Notes: generated by a model from the letters alone, not told the origin. Counted from the stretch's first letter, positions 1-9,165 are shown. The stretch: 23,232 nucleotides of DNA from Spirochaetota bacterium (GCA_017998755.1 JAGOCL010000004.1:1-23232); one strand, 5' to 3'. Made by a program: numbers and translations.

Positions 1-1805
1 ACCTTTCTGCGATGGACGAAGATAAATATTTTATAGCTCAGGCAAGCGCTCCTCTTAACGAAGACGGAAATTTTAAAGAAAATCAAATAGCGGCAATGAA
101 ATTAGGCGAGTACACTACTAAAGAAGCCGACGAAATTTCTTATATGGATTTTTCGCCGCGGCAAATAGTGTCGGTATCGACGGCGTTGGTTCCATTTCTT
201 GAACACGACGACGCTAATAGAGCTCTCATGGGTTCAAACATGCAGAGGCAAGCGGTACCGTTGGTTAAGCCGGAAACTCCGTTAGTCGGAACTGGTATGG
301 AAGAGGTGGCGGCCTACGATTCCGGAGTTTGTATTATTTCGAAATATAACGGAAATATAGTTTACGTATCTTCAACAGAAATTCATATCAAAAGAGAAAA
401 TAGCGAAGAGGTTGATATATACCGGCTTTTAAAGAACAAAAGGACAAATCAGGATACTTGTTTTAATCAAAGGCCTATTGTTAAGTTAGGAGAATTTGTT
501 AAAGCCGGTCAAGCGGTTGCAGACGGTCCTTCGGTAGATCAAGGAGAGCTTGCTCTTGGTAAGAATGTAATGGTTGCATATATGCCTTGGAACGGGTATA
601 ACTTTGAGGATGCTATTATATTATCAGAAAGAGTCGTTAAGGAAGACGTTTTTACTTCTATTCATATAAAAGAGTTTTCCGTCGAAGTAAGAGAGACAAA
701 ACTTGGAGCGGAAAAGATAACGAGGGATATACCAAACGTGTCCGAATCGTATCTGAGAAATCTCGACGAAGACGGAATAGTAAGAGTCGGAGCAAAGGTA
801 AAGTCCGGCGACATACTAGTCGGTAAAGTTACGCCTAAATCTGAGACCGAGACTACTCCCGAATATAGACTGTTAAACTCAATATTCGGTGAAAAAGCAA
901 AAGACGTAAAAGAGACGTCGTTGAAATTACCGCATGGAGTCGACGGAACAGTTATCGAGATATTAAGACAAAGAAGAGAAGACGGCGAAGAGCTCAATCC
1001 GGGCGTTGACGAAGTCGTTAAAGTTTTTATAGCGACAAAGAGAAAGATTAAAGTCGGCGATAAAATGGCGGGACGACATGGAAATAAGGGCGTTGTGTCT
1101 ATTATATTACCGGAAGAAGATATGCCTTATATGGCCGACGGCACGCCGATTGATATAGTATTAAATCCATTGGGCGTTCCAAGCCGAATGAATATAGGTC
1201 AGATCATGGAAGCTCAATTAGGCTGGGTTGCCAAAGCCTTAGGCGTTAAATTTGCAACTTGCGTTTTTGAGTCGGCCACAAGCGGTCAGATATCCGAACA
1301 ACTTGAAAAGGCGGGATTACCGAAAAACTCAAAGGTCAATCTTTACGATGGAAGAACCGGCGAGAAATTTGTTAATCCGGTATCTGTCGGGATTACCTAT
1401 ATGTTAAAGTTGGCTCACTTAGTCGACGATAAGATGCACGCTAGATCTACAGGACCGTATTCCTTAGTAACTCAACAACCTTTGGGCGGAAAGGCTCAGT
1501 TTGGAGGCCAGAGGTTGGGTGAAATGGAAGTTTGGGCGTTGGAGTCTTACGGCGCGGCGCATACTTTGCAGGAGCTTCTTACCGTTAAATCAGACGATAT
1601 GAATGGTAGAACCAAGATGTATGAGAATATCGTCAAAGGGGAGTATTCTTCTGCGCCGGGAATACCGGAGTCTTTCAACGTATTAGTTCAGGAGTTAAGA
1701 GGTTTGGGGTTGAATATGAAGATATACGACGCGCGAGGTAAACAGATACCGTTGACCGAGAAAGAAGAAGAAGAACTTCTAACCAGATCGGATAAAAATT
1801 TTTAA
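1..1805 (+). CDS. rpoB: RNA polymerase beta subunit, 3' part (5' end outside window)
   Basis: This is the C-terminal half of the RNA polymerase beta subunit, which forms one pincer of the enzyme and part of the active centre. The reading frame is already open at base 3 (Leu-Ser-Ala-Met, matching the E. coli YLSAIEEG region near residue 600), so 600 residues are visible and the ATG at 12 is an internal Met. Recognisable blocks in order are FLEHDDANRALMG (about 195-235), MPWNGYNFEDAI (about 580-615), the conserved KMAGRHGNKG (1063-1092), and the C-terminal clamp run DDKMHARSTG...GEMEVWALE (about 1424-1545). Only a short linker separates GTVIEI from GRHGNKG, so the large E. coli SI2-type insertion is absent. 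The rifampicin-binding cluster lies upstream of the window. rpoC follows after 45 bases and is presumably co-transcribed. Identity is certain; only the N-terminal half is unseen. Confidence 0.98.
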   Translation, partial: LSAMDEDKYFIAQASAPLNEDGNFKENQIAAMKLGEYTTKEADEISYMDFSPRQIVSVSTALVPFLEHDDANRALMGSNMQRQAVPLVKPETPLVGTGMEEVAAYDSGVCIISKYNGNIVYVSSTEIHIKRENSEEVDIYRLLKNKRTNQDTCFNQRPIVKLGEFVKAGQAVADGPSVDQGELALGKNVMVAYMPWNGYNFEDAIILSERVVKEDVFTSIHIKEFSVEVRETKLGAEKITRDIPNVSESYLRNLDEDGIVRVGAKVKSGDILVGKVTPKSETETTPEYRLLNSIFGEKAKDVKETSLKLPHGVDGTVIEILRQRREDGEELNPGVDEVVKVFIATKRKIKVGDKMAGRHGNKGVVSIILPEEDMPYMADGTPIDIVLNPLGVPSRMNIGQIMEAQLGWVAKALGVKFATCVFESATSGQISEQLEKAGLPKNSKVNLYDGRTGEKFVNPVSVGITYMLKLAHLVDDKMHARSTGPYSLVTQQPLGGKAQFGGQRLGEMEVWALESYGAAHTLQELLTVKSDDMNGRTKMYENIVKGEYSSAPGIPESFNVLVQELRGLGLNMKIYDARGKQIPLTEKEEEELLTRSDKNF

Positions 1806-1850
1806 CTATAAAATAGCGGCTTTTATTATAAATATTTTAGAGGAGGCTCT

Positions 1851-4800
1851 ATGAGGGATATTACGGATTTTGATTCTATAAGCATAAATATATCGTCGCC
1901 TGAGACGATTAAGGCGATGTCGTACGGCGAGGTTAAGAAACCCGAAACTATAAATTACAGGACTCTGAGACCCGAGAAAGACGGGCTTTTTTGCGAAAGA
2001 ATTTTCGGAACGACTAAAGAGTGGGAATGTTATTGCGGAAAATTCAAATCGATGCGCTACAAAGGCGTTATTTGCGACAGATGCGGAGTCGAAGTAACAA
2101 GTTTTAGGGTTAGAAGAGAGAGAACCGGTCATATAGAATTAGCAAGTCCAGTATCGCATATTTGGTATTACCGATCGGTTCCTTCAAGAATTGGATTGTT
2201 ATTGGATATTCCTATCACGGCTCTAAGATCCATACTCTATTTTGAAAAATATATCGTATTAGACACAGGCGACACAGATCTAAAAGAGAAGCAAATATTG
2301 ACCGAAGAGGAGTATTTTGATTTTAGAGAGCGATTTGGTTTGGGATTTCAAGCGGGAACAGGCGCCGAAGCCGTTAGAGTTCTACTTGAAAATACCGATA
2401 TGGAAAAAGAGTCTCAGAGATTAAGAGAGCTTATGCTCGAAAAAGGGAAAAAAAGCGATAAGAGATTGCTGAAAAGAATCGAAATTATCGACGATTTTCT
2501 GAATTCAAAGAACAAACCGGATTGGATGATGTTAGACGTCGTCCCTGTAATTCCTCCGGATTTAAGACCGATGGTACAACTTGACGGAGGAAGATTTGCT
2601 ACCTCTGATTTGAACGATTTATATAGAAGAGTTATTAATAGAAATAACAGATTGAAAAGACTTCTTGAACTAAACGCTCCGGACATTATCGTTCGTAACG
2701 AAAAAAGAATGTTACAGGAAGCTGTAGACGCGTTATTTGATAATTCAAAAAAGAGAAAGGTTGTAAAAGGATCGTCTGCGAGACCTTTAAAATCGTTATC
2801 GGATTTACTAAAAGGTAAGCAGGGGCGATTTAGACAGAATTTGCTTGGAAAACGAGTCGATTATTCGGGAAGAAGCGTTATAGTCGTCGGGCCTACTCTT
2901 AAAATGCATCAGTGCGGTTTACCGGTTAAAATGGCTTTGGAGCTTTTTAAGCCGTTTGTAATGCACAAATTGGTAGACAAAGAAATAGTATTTAATATAA
3001 AAAAAGCGAAACAAATGATCGATATGGAAAGTTCGGAAGTTTTCCATATATTGGAAGAGGTTATTCAAGAACATCCGGTATTGTTAAACAGAGCGCCTAC
3101 TTTGCATCGTCTTGGTATACAGGCGTTTGAGCCTGTTTTGGTTGAAGGTAAAGCTATACAACTTCATCCTTTAGTTTGTAAAGCTTTCAACGCGGACTTT
3201 GACGGGGATCAGATGGCGGTTCACGTTCCGCTTTCGATCGAAGCTCAGACGGAATGTTGGACGCTTATGCTTTCTGCAAAAAACTTGCTTGATCCGGCAA
3301 ACGGTAATCCTATCGTCGGACCTTCTCAGGATATGGTTTTGGGTATAAACTATATGTCGAGAATTCAGAGCGGCGTGAAAGGGGAAGGAAAAGTTTTCAA
3401 AGACGCCAACGAGGTAATGATCGCCGTTGAAGCTCAAACGGTTCATCTTCAAGCCAAGATTAAAGTTAAGATTGACGGTAAATGGATTGAAACTAGTCCT
3501 GCCAGAGTTATTCTAAACGATAATCTGCCAAAAGGTATTGATTATATAAACGAACCGCTAAACGATAAAAAAATCGCTAAAATTATATCTGAAATTTATA
3601 AAAAGAAAGGAACGGCGATAACGGTAAAGATGCTCGACGCTATAAAAGACGTCGGATTCAAATACGCTATGAAATTTGGAGCGACGATAGGAATGGAAGA
3701 TATTATCGTCCCAGAAGAGAAAAAGATGATTCTTGAAAAAGCTCAAGAGAAAGCAGACGTTCTTTATAAAGAATACAGAGAAGGTATTATATCTTCAGAA
3801 GAGAGATTTAACAAAATTCAGGATATATGGACTAGAGCCGGACAGGAAATATCTACTTCCTTGTTGGAGTCTTTGAAGAAGGATAAAAACGGGTTTAACC
3901 CTGTTTATATGATGGCGGACTCGGGAGCTAGAGGGTCTACCACGCAGATTAGACAGCTGGCTGGAATGAGAGGTCTTATGACTAAACCGGGCGGCGACAT
4001 TATCGAGCTTCCGATCAAGTCAAATTTTAAAGAGGGGCTATCCGTTATAGAATTTTATATTTCTACAAACGGAGCTCGAAAAGGTTTGGCGGATACCGCT
4101 CTCAAAACGGCCGACGCCGGTTATTTAACCAGAAGACTTGTAGATATAGCTCAAGACGTTATTGTAAACGAAGAAGATTGCGGTACGATTAACGGTATAG
4201 AAATGGCCGCTATTAAAGACGGCGACGAGATAATAGAACCTTTAAGAGACAGGATTATCGGTAGATATACCGCCGAAGATGTGAGAGATCCTATCGCCGG
4301 CGACATAATAATTGCGGCAAACGAATTGATAACCGAAGAAATTGCCGACGAGATAGACTCGCATATTATAGAATCTGTTAGAATTCGAACAGTTTTGACT
4401 TGCGAATCTAAAAAAGGCGTTTGTATCAAGTGTTACGGTCGAAATTTGGCGACAAACCAGACAGTAGATATGGGCGAATCTGTCGGAATTATTGCGGCTC
4501 AATCTATCGGACAGCCGGGAACTCAGCTGACTATGCGTACCTTTCACATAGGAGGAGCGGCTACCGGTATAGCTCAAGAGAATACAATTAAATTTAATTA
4601 CAAAGTTTTAATAGAAGAGATAAAAGGTTCTACTATAAATTTGAAAAACGGTAATATTTTGTTTGCTAGAAAAGGTTATTTATATCTAAGTAGAGTAAAT
4701 CACGAAGCGGATATAAAGGGTTGCGATCTTAAAGTCAACGACGGAGATAAGATATTTAACGGGAAACTTTTGTATATCGATAAGAACGGTAAAGAAGTAT

Positions 4801-6074
4801 GCTCGTCTGAAGTAGGGTTTAGTAAAATATTTGGTAATAAATTGTTTATCAAAGCGATTACGCAAGAAATTGAAGTTGTTCCGGGATCGATTCTATTTAA
4901 GAACATTGGGGAGTCGTTTGAAGCCAAAGAGGTTATAGTTCAGTTTGACCCGTTTGTTCAACCGATGATTTCTGAAAAAACCGGAAAGGTTAAGTTTGCA
5001 GATCTCAAAATAGGTATTACAATCAAAGAAGAAATAGACGAAACAACCAGCACAAAAAAACATAGAATTGCGGATAATTTTATCGACACTTTACAACCGA
5101 GGATTGTTATTCTTAACGAAAGCGATATTGAGATAGCTTCTTATATGCTACCCGGAGGAGCGTATTTGAACGTAAAAGACGGCGAATTTATAGAGGCGGG
5201 GCACACTATAGCTAAAATTATTAAGAAAGCTACAAAAGCGGCCGATATAACCGGAGGTTTACCGAGAGTCGCCGAGTTGTTTGAGGCCCGAAAGCCGAGA
5301 GACGCGGCGGTTTTAGCTAAAGTAAGCGGGATTGTCAGGTTCAGGGGTAAGTTAAAAGGAAAAGATATAATTGTAGTTGAAGATAATTTTAAAAATGAAT
5401 TTAAACATACTGTTCCGACCGGATCGTTTTTATTAGTTAGAGACGGGGATATGGTAAAAGCCGGAGAACAACTTTCCGAAGGTCCGGTTAATCCTCACGA
5501 CGTGCTTCAGATATTAGGCGAGAACAAACTTCAGGGATTTATGATGAACGAAGTTCAAGCGGTGTATAGATTGCAGGGCGTTAATATTAACGACAAACAC
5601 ATCGGTATTATAGTCAGACAGATGATGCGAAAAGTAGAAATAACGGATATTGGCGATACAAGATTTATAACCGGTCAGATAATTGATAAATTCCAATTTT
5701 ACGATGAAAACAAAAAAGTAATGAAGGAAGGCGGTCAACCGGCTATAGCGAGACCGATATTACTTGGTATCACTCGAGCGTCTTTGACAATCGATTCATT
5801 CTTTAGCGCCGCTTCGTTTCAAGAGACGACTAAAGTTCTTACTAACGCGTCGATTAAAGGTATGTACGATTATCTAAACGGTTTAAAAGAGAACGTTATT
5901 ATCGGACATCTTATACCGGCCGGTTCGGGAATGAAACTTTATAAGAATATAAAATTATACGACGAAAATATGGAAGATTTGGACGTTTCGTTGAATAAGA
6001 TTATGGAAGAAAAAAATAAACTAATCGGCGAGAATGCGATAAAAGATAAGGAAGGATTAGGTAATATTTTTTAA
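1851..6074 (+). CDS. rpoC: RNA polymerase beta' subunit
   Basis: This is the catalytic beta' subunit of RNA polymerase, 1407 aa. It has the N-terminal zinc site (Cys60, Cys62, Cys75, Cys78), the active-site NADFDGD motif with Asp449, Asp451 and Asp453 holding the catalytic magnesium, and the second zinc site formed by Cys777, Cys851, Cys858 and Cys861. The bridge helix and trigger loop region (QPGTQLTMRTFHIGG) is intact. Roughly 225 residues separate FHIGGAA (ends near 904) from DITGGLPRV (from 1132). This corresponds to the SI3 insertion of E. coli beta' and explains why the length equals the E. coli protein. The ATG at 1851 follows a strong AGGAGG at 1841-1846. The gene sits 45 bases after rpoB and 96 bases before rpsL; the latter gap holds a promoter. 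The C-end carries an extra tail of about 45 residues after HLIPAGSG. Confidence 0.99.
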   Translation: MRDITDFDSISINISSPETIKAMSYGEVKKPETINYRTLRPEKDGLFCERIFGTTKEWECYCGKFKSMRYKGVICDRCGVEVTSFRVRRERTGHIELASPVSHIWYYRSVPSRIGLLLDIPITALRSILYFEKYIVLDTGDTDLKEKQILTEEEYFDFRERFGLGFQAGTGAEAVRVLLENTDMEKESQRLRELMLEKGKKSDKRLLKRIEIIDDFLNSKNKPDWMMLDVVPVIPPDLRPMVQLDGGRFATSDLNDLYRRVINRNNRLKRLLELNAPDIIVRNEKRMLQEAVDALFDNSKKRKVVKGSSARPLKSLSDLLKGKQGRFRQNLLGKRVDYSGRSVIVVGPTLKMHQCGLPVKMALELFKPFVMHKLVDKEIVFNIKKAKQMIDMESSEVFHILEEVIQEHPVLLNRAPTLHRLGIQAFEPVLVEGKAIQLHPLVCKAFNADFDGDQMAVHVPLSIEAQTECWTLMLSAKNLLDPANGNPIVGPSQDMVLGINYMSRIQSGVKGEGKVFKDANEVMIAVEAQTVHLQAKIKVKIDGKWIETSPARVILNDNLPKGIDYINEPLNDKKIAKIISEIYKKKGTAITVKMLDAIKDVGFKYAMKFGATIGMEDIIVPEEKKMILEKAQEKADVLYKEYREGIISSEERFNKIQDIWTRAGQEISTSLLESLKKDKNGFNPVYMMADSGARGSTTQIRQLAGMRGLMTKPGGDIIELPIKSNFKEGLSVIEFYISTNGARKGLADTALKTADAGYLTRRLVDIAQDVIVNEEDCGTINGIEMAAIKDGDEIIEPLRDRIIGRYTAEDVRDPIAGDIIIAANELITEEIADEIDSHIIESVRIRTVLTCESKKGVCIKCYGRNLATNQTVDMGESVGIIAAQSIGQPGTQLTMRTFHIGGAATGIAQENTIKFNYKVLIEEIKGSTINLKNGNILFARKGYLYLSRVNHEADIKGCDLKVNDGDKIFNGKLLYIDKNGKEVCSSEVGFSKIFGNKLFIKAITQEIEVVPGSILFKNIGESFEAKEVIVQFDPFVQPMISEKTGKVKFADLKIGITIKEEIDETTSTKKHRIADNFIDTLQPRIVILNESDIEIASYMLPGGAYLNVKDGEFIEAGHTIAKIIKKATKAADITGGLPRVAELFEARKPRDAAVLAKVSGIVRFRGKLKGKDIIVVEDNFKNEFKHTVPTGSFLLVRDGDMVKAGEQLSEGPVNPHDVLQILGENKLQGFMMNEVQAVYRLQGVNINDKHIGIIVRQMMRKVEITDIGDTRFITGQIIDKFQFYDENKKVMKEGGQPAIARPILLGITRASLTIDSFFSAASFQETTKVLTNASIKGMYDYLNGLKENVIIGHLIPAGSGMKLYKNIKLYDENMEDLDVSLNKIMEEKNKLIGENAIKDKEGLGNIF

Positions 6075-6096
6075 AGCGGAGAAATAAAAAAAATTA

Positions 6097-6125
6097 TTGA
6101 CAATATGAATATTTTTTGATATATT
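6097..6125 (+). promoter_or_regulatory. Promoter of the str operon (before rpsL)
   Basis: A perfect -35 box TTGACA (6097-6102) is followed by a 17-base spacer and TATATT (6120-6125), five of six matches to the sigma-70 type -10 consensus. Transcription should begin near 6132, giving a leader of about 40 bases before the rpsL ATG. It lies in the 96-base gap after the rpoC stop, where I see no terminator, so rpsL-rpsG-fusA-tuf probably gets both read-through from rpoBC and its own transcripts. Start of transcription is inferred, not measured. Confidence 0.8.
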
Positions 6126-6170
6126 TGCCGTCAATGTATTTATAATTTGAGAATTGAATGGAGAATGGAA

Positions 6171-6545
6171 ATGCCGACAATTAATCAATTGATTAGGATT
6201 GGAAGAGAAAAGGTTAAGACTAAAACAAATTCGCCAGCGTTGAAAAGCTGTCCTCAAAGAAGAGGCGTATGTACAAGAGTAATGACTTTAACGCCAAAAA
6301 AGCCAAATTCCGCTTTAAGAAAAGCGTGTAGGGTTAGATTGACCACAGGTTTTGAGGTTACTTCATATATACCGGGCGTTGGACATAATTTACAGGAACA
6401 CTCTGTCGTTTTGATTAGGGGCGGAAGAGTTAAGGATTTACCGGGCGTTAGGTACCACGTTGTAAGAGGAGCTCTTGATTCTATCGGAGTAGAGGGAAGA
6501 AAGAGAAGTCGATCTAAGTACGGCGCAAAGAAACCAAAAGCATAA
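6171..6545 (+). CDS. rpsL: 30S ribosomal protein S12
   Basis: S12 sits at the decoding centre of the small subunit and controls translational accuracy. The product has 124 aa and starts with the family's usual MPTINQLIR. The frame stays open upstream to a TTG at 6147, but the ATG at 6171 has GGAG at 6160-6163 with 7-base spacing and gives the conserved N-terminus, so I chose it. The TPKKPNSA loop (Lys43, Lys44) and GRVKDLPGVR loop (Lys88, Asp89) are intact; these correspond to the E. coli Lys42 and Lys87 streptomycin-resistance sites, both wild type here. Asp89 is the usual methylthiolated residue. First gene of the str operon, 14 bases before rpsG. Confidence 0.98.
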   Translation: MPTINQLIRIGREKVKTKTNSPALKSCPQRRGVCTRVMTLTPKKPNSALRKACRVRLTTGFEVTSYIPGVGHNLQEHSVVLIRGGRVKDLPGVRYHVVRGALDSIGVEGRKRSRSKYGAKKPKA

Positions 6546-6559
6546 GGAGAATATAGATT

Positions 6560-7030
6560 ATGGCTAGAAGCAGATATATACCTAAAAGACAGATATTACC
6601 CGATGAAAAATACAATAATTTGTTGGTGTCAAAATTCATAAACGTAATGATGTCTGAAGGAAAGAAGTCGGTTGCAAGAAAAATATTATACACAGCTTTA
6701 GAGCAGTTGTCTCAAAAGACCGGCAGAAATCCGGTAGAGTCTTTCACCGAGGCTATTGATAATGTTAGGCCGTTAGTGGAAGTTAAATCAAGAAGAGTCG
6801 GCGGAGCTACTTATCAGGTTCCGATTGAAGTTCAAGAGGACCGCGGTAGGGCGTTGGCTATAAGGTGGATTATTTCTTATTCGAGAAAAAGATCGGAAAA
6901 GACTATGAATCTTAAATTGGCGGGAGAATTAATCGATTCTTTCAATAAAACTGGGACTACTTACAAGAAAAAAGAAGATACTCATAAAATGGCTGAAGCC
7001 AATAAGGCTTTCTCGCATTTTAAATGGTAA
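6560..7030 (+). CDS. rpsG: 30S ribosomal protein S7
   Basis: S7 nucleates assembly of the 30S head by binding the 3' major domain of 16S rRNA and lies by the E-site tRNA. The 156-aa product is full length for the family, beginning MARSRYIPKR and carrying the conserved segments GGATYQVP, the RALAIRWI helix, and a C-terminal MAEANKAFSHFKW. AAGGAG at 6544-6549 overlaps the rpsL stop codon; its 10-base spacing to the ATG is slightly long. In E. coli S7 is the translational repressor of the str operon and acts in the rpsL-rpsG spacer. Here that spacer is only 14 bases, so an equivalent structured target would have to involve coding sequence. Confidence 0.98.
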   Translation: MARSRYIPKRQILPDEKYNNLLVSKFINVMMSEGKKSVARKILYTALEQLSQKTGRNPVESFTEAIDNVRPLVEVKSRRVGGATYQVPIEVQEDRGRALAIRWIISYSRKRSEKTMNLKLAGELIDSFNKTGTTYKKKEDTHKMAEANKAFSHFKW

Positions 7031-7056
7031 CGCAATAGTATATAGGGGAAAATTTG

Positions 7057-9135
7057 ATGGCTAGATCGGTTTCTTTAGAGAAAACAAGAAATATTGGTAT
7101 AATGGCTCATATAGACGCCGGTAAAACAACTTTAACTGAAAGGATATTGTTTTATACCGGTAAGTCTCATAAAGTAGGCGAGGTTCACAATGGGGAAGCT
7201 ACGACAGACTGGATGGAGCAAGAAAAGGAGAGGGGTATCACAATTACGTCGGCGTGTATAACTACGTCGTGGTTGCAACACAGAATAAACGTTATAGATA
7301 CTCCCGGGCACGTGGATTTTACTGTGGAGGTTGAAAGATCTTTGAGGGTGTTGGACGGAGCGGTCGGCGTGTTTTGTTCTGTCGGCGGAGTTCAACCGCA
7401 ATCGGAAACAGTTTGGAGACAGGCGAATAAATATAAAGTTCCAAGAATTATATATGTTAACAAAATGGACAGAATGGGCGCGGATTTTTATAACGTTTTT
7501 TCTCAGACTAAAAAGAAGCTTGGGGCAAATTCAGTTCCGATTCAGATTCCAATAGGCGCGGAAGAAAATTTTAAAGGCGTTATAGATCTAGTAGAGATGA
7601 AGGCTTATTTTTTTGACGATACGGCGGTTTTGGTAAATTACGAGGTTAAGGATATACCTGCCGAGTATATGGATAAAGCTAAAGAGTTTAGAGATCAAAT
7701 GATCGAAGCTTGTTCCGACGTCGACGATGTTATTATGGAAAAATACCTTGAAGGAAAAGAGGTTGCAAAAGAAGAAATAAAACGCGCTTTAAGAAAAGGT
7801 TGCATAGAATGTAAGTTGTTCCCTATGGTTTGCGGAACAGCTATTAAAAACAAAGGCGTTCAGGCGCTTTTAAACGCAGTAGTAGATTATTTACCCGCTC
7901 CTACGGATGTTCCGGATATACAAGGTATTAATCCCGTAGACGGCGCGGTTATGGCAAGGAAATCAAGCGACTCTGAGCCTTTTAGCGCTCTTGCGTTTAA
8001 AATAATGACTGATCCTTTTGTCGGTAAGCTTACATTTTTTAGAGTATATTCGGGGACGTTGACAAACGGATCATATGTATATAATTCTACCTCTGATAAA
8101 AGAGAAAGAATTGGACGAATTTTACAGATGCACGCTAATAAAAGAGAAGAAATTGAAGAGGTTTATAGCGGAGATATAGCCGCGGCGGTGGGTCTGAAAT
8201 TTACCACAACCGGCGACACGCTTTGCGATGAACAGAATCAAGTAATTCTTGAGTCGATGGTGTTTCCGGACCCTGTTATTTCTATTGCGATTGAACCGAA
8301 ATCTAAAGGAGATAGCGATAAACTTGGGGTTGCTTTACAAAAAATGGCTGAGGAAGACCCCACTTTTAAAGTTAACGTTGACGTTGAAACCGGACAAACG
8401 ATTATTCGCGGGATGGGGGAATTGCATCTTGAGATAATTGTAGATAGAATATTTAGAGAATTCGAAGTTGCGGCTAACGTTGGAGCTCCGCAGGTAGCTT
8501 ATAGAGAAACCATTACAGGTACTTCGGATATTAATAATAAATACGCTAAACAATCCGGAGGACACGGACAATACGGTCACGTTATGATTAAATTTGAGGC
8601 TGTGGCGCCGGGAACGGGATTTGTTTTTGAAAATAAAATTGTCGGCGGTAAAATTCCAAAAGAATATATTCCGGCGGTAGAAAAGGGGCTTGTCGAGGCC
8701 TCGCAAAATGGAGTGCTGGCGGGATATCCAGTTGTTGATTACAAAGCTATATTATACGACGGGTCGTATCACGACGTAGACTCTTCTGAAATGGCTTTCA
8801 AGATATGCGCTATTCAGGCTTTCAAAGAAGGTATGGCAAAAGCGAAACCGGTATTACTGGAACCTATTATGGATATAGAGGTTGTCTCTCCGGATGATTA
8901 TACTGGGGATATAATTGGTAATATAAATTCTAAAAGAGGTAGGATAGAGAGTATGGAAGATAAGAGGGGCGAAAAAACTATAAAAGCTAAAGTTCCTCTG
9001 GCTAATATGTTTGGTTATTCTACAAGTTTGAGATCTTTATCGCAAGGTAGAGCTAATTATACCATGCAATTTGATCACTACGAAGAGACGCCAAAAAATG
9101 TTGCTGAAGAGATTATGAAGAAATATTCAAAATAA
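7057..9135 (+). CDS. fusA: Elongation factor G
   Basis: EF-G is the GTPase that drives translocation of tRNA and mRNA and helps recycle ribosomes. The 692-aa product has all GTPase motifs: P-loop AHIDAGKT (17-24), RGITI switch I segment (59-63), DTPGH (81-85) and NKMDR (135-139). Domain IV keeps the GSYHDVDSS tip loop with His572, equivalent to E. coli His583, which reaches the decoding centre. A TTG lies immediately before the ATG in frame (7054). I chose the ATG because AGGGG at 7044-7048 is 8 bases from it and it gives the usual MARSVSLEKTRN start. The gene lies 26 bases after rpsG and 30 bases before tuf. A TTGACA/TATAAT pair occurs inside it at 8059-8085 and might be an internal tuf promoter. 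Confidence 0.99.
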   Translation: MARSVSLEKTRNIGIMAHIDAGKTTLTERILFYTGKSHKVGEVHNGEATTDWMEQEKERGITITSACITTSWLQHRINVIDTPGHVDFTVEVERSLRVLDGAVGVFCSVGGVQPQSETVWRQANKYKVPRIIYVNKMDRMGADFYNVFSQTKKKLGANSVPIQIPIGAEENFKGVIDLVEMKAYFFDDTAVLVNYEVKDIPAEYMDKAKEFRDQMIEACSDVDDVIMEKYLEGKEVAKEEIKRALRKGCIECKLFPMVCGTAIKNKGVQALLNAVVDYLPAPTDVPDIQGINPVDGAVMARKSSDSEPFSALAFKIMTDPFVGKLTFFRVYSGTLTNGSYVYNSTSDKRERIGRILQMHANKREEIEEVYSGDIAAAVGLKFTTTGDTLCDEQNQVILESMVFPDPVISIAIEPKSKGDSDKLGVALQKMAEEDPTFKVNVDVETGQTIIRGMGELHLEIIVDRIFREFEVAANVGAPQVAYRETITGTSDINNKYAKQSGGHGQYGHVMIKFEAVAPGTGFVFENKIVGGKIPKEYIPAVEKGLVEASQNGVLAGYPVVDYKAILYDGSYHDVDSSEMAFKICAIQAFKEGMAKAKPVLLEPIMDIEVVSPDDYTGDIIGNINSKRGRIESMEDKRGEKTIKAKVPLANMFGYSTSLRSLSQGRANYTMQFDHYEETPKNVAEEIMKKYSK
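8059..8085 (+). promoter_or_regulatory. Possible internal promoter within fusA
   Basis: Perfect TTGACA (8059-8064) and perfect TATAAT (8080-8085) are separated by a 15-base spacer, shorter than the optimal 17. Both lie in fusA coding sequence (Thr-Asn-Gly-Ser-Tyr-Val-Tyr-Asn), so the match may be accidental. In E. coli, tufA has secondary promoters inside fusA, which makes a role in extra tuf transcription plausible but unproven. Confidence 0.3.
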
Positions 9136-9165
9136 TTAAATAATAAAATTTAGGAGGAAAATTTA

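Noticed and set aside
6147..6170. TTG start giving an eight-residue N-terminal extension of S12
   Set aside because: The ATG at 6171 gives the universal MPTINQLIR start and has a well-placed GGAG.
7054..7056. TTG directly before the fusA ATG as start
   Set aside because: The ATG at 7057 has better spacing from AGGGG and matches the usual EF-G N-terminus.
8249..8437. A 62-codon + strand frame inside fusA
   Set aside because: It is out of frame within the conserved EF-G sequence and encodes no recognisable motif.
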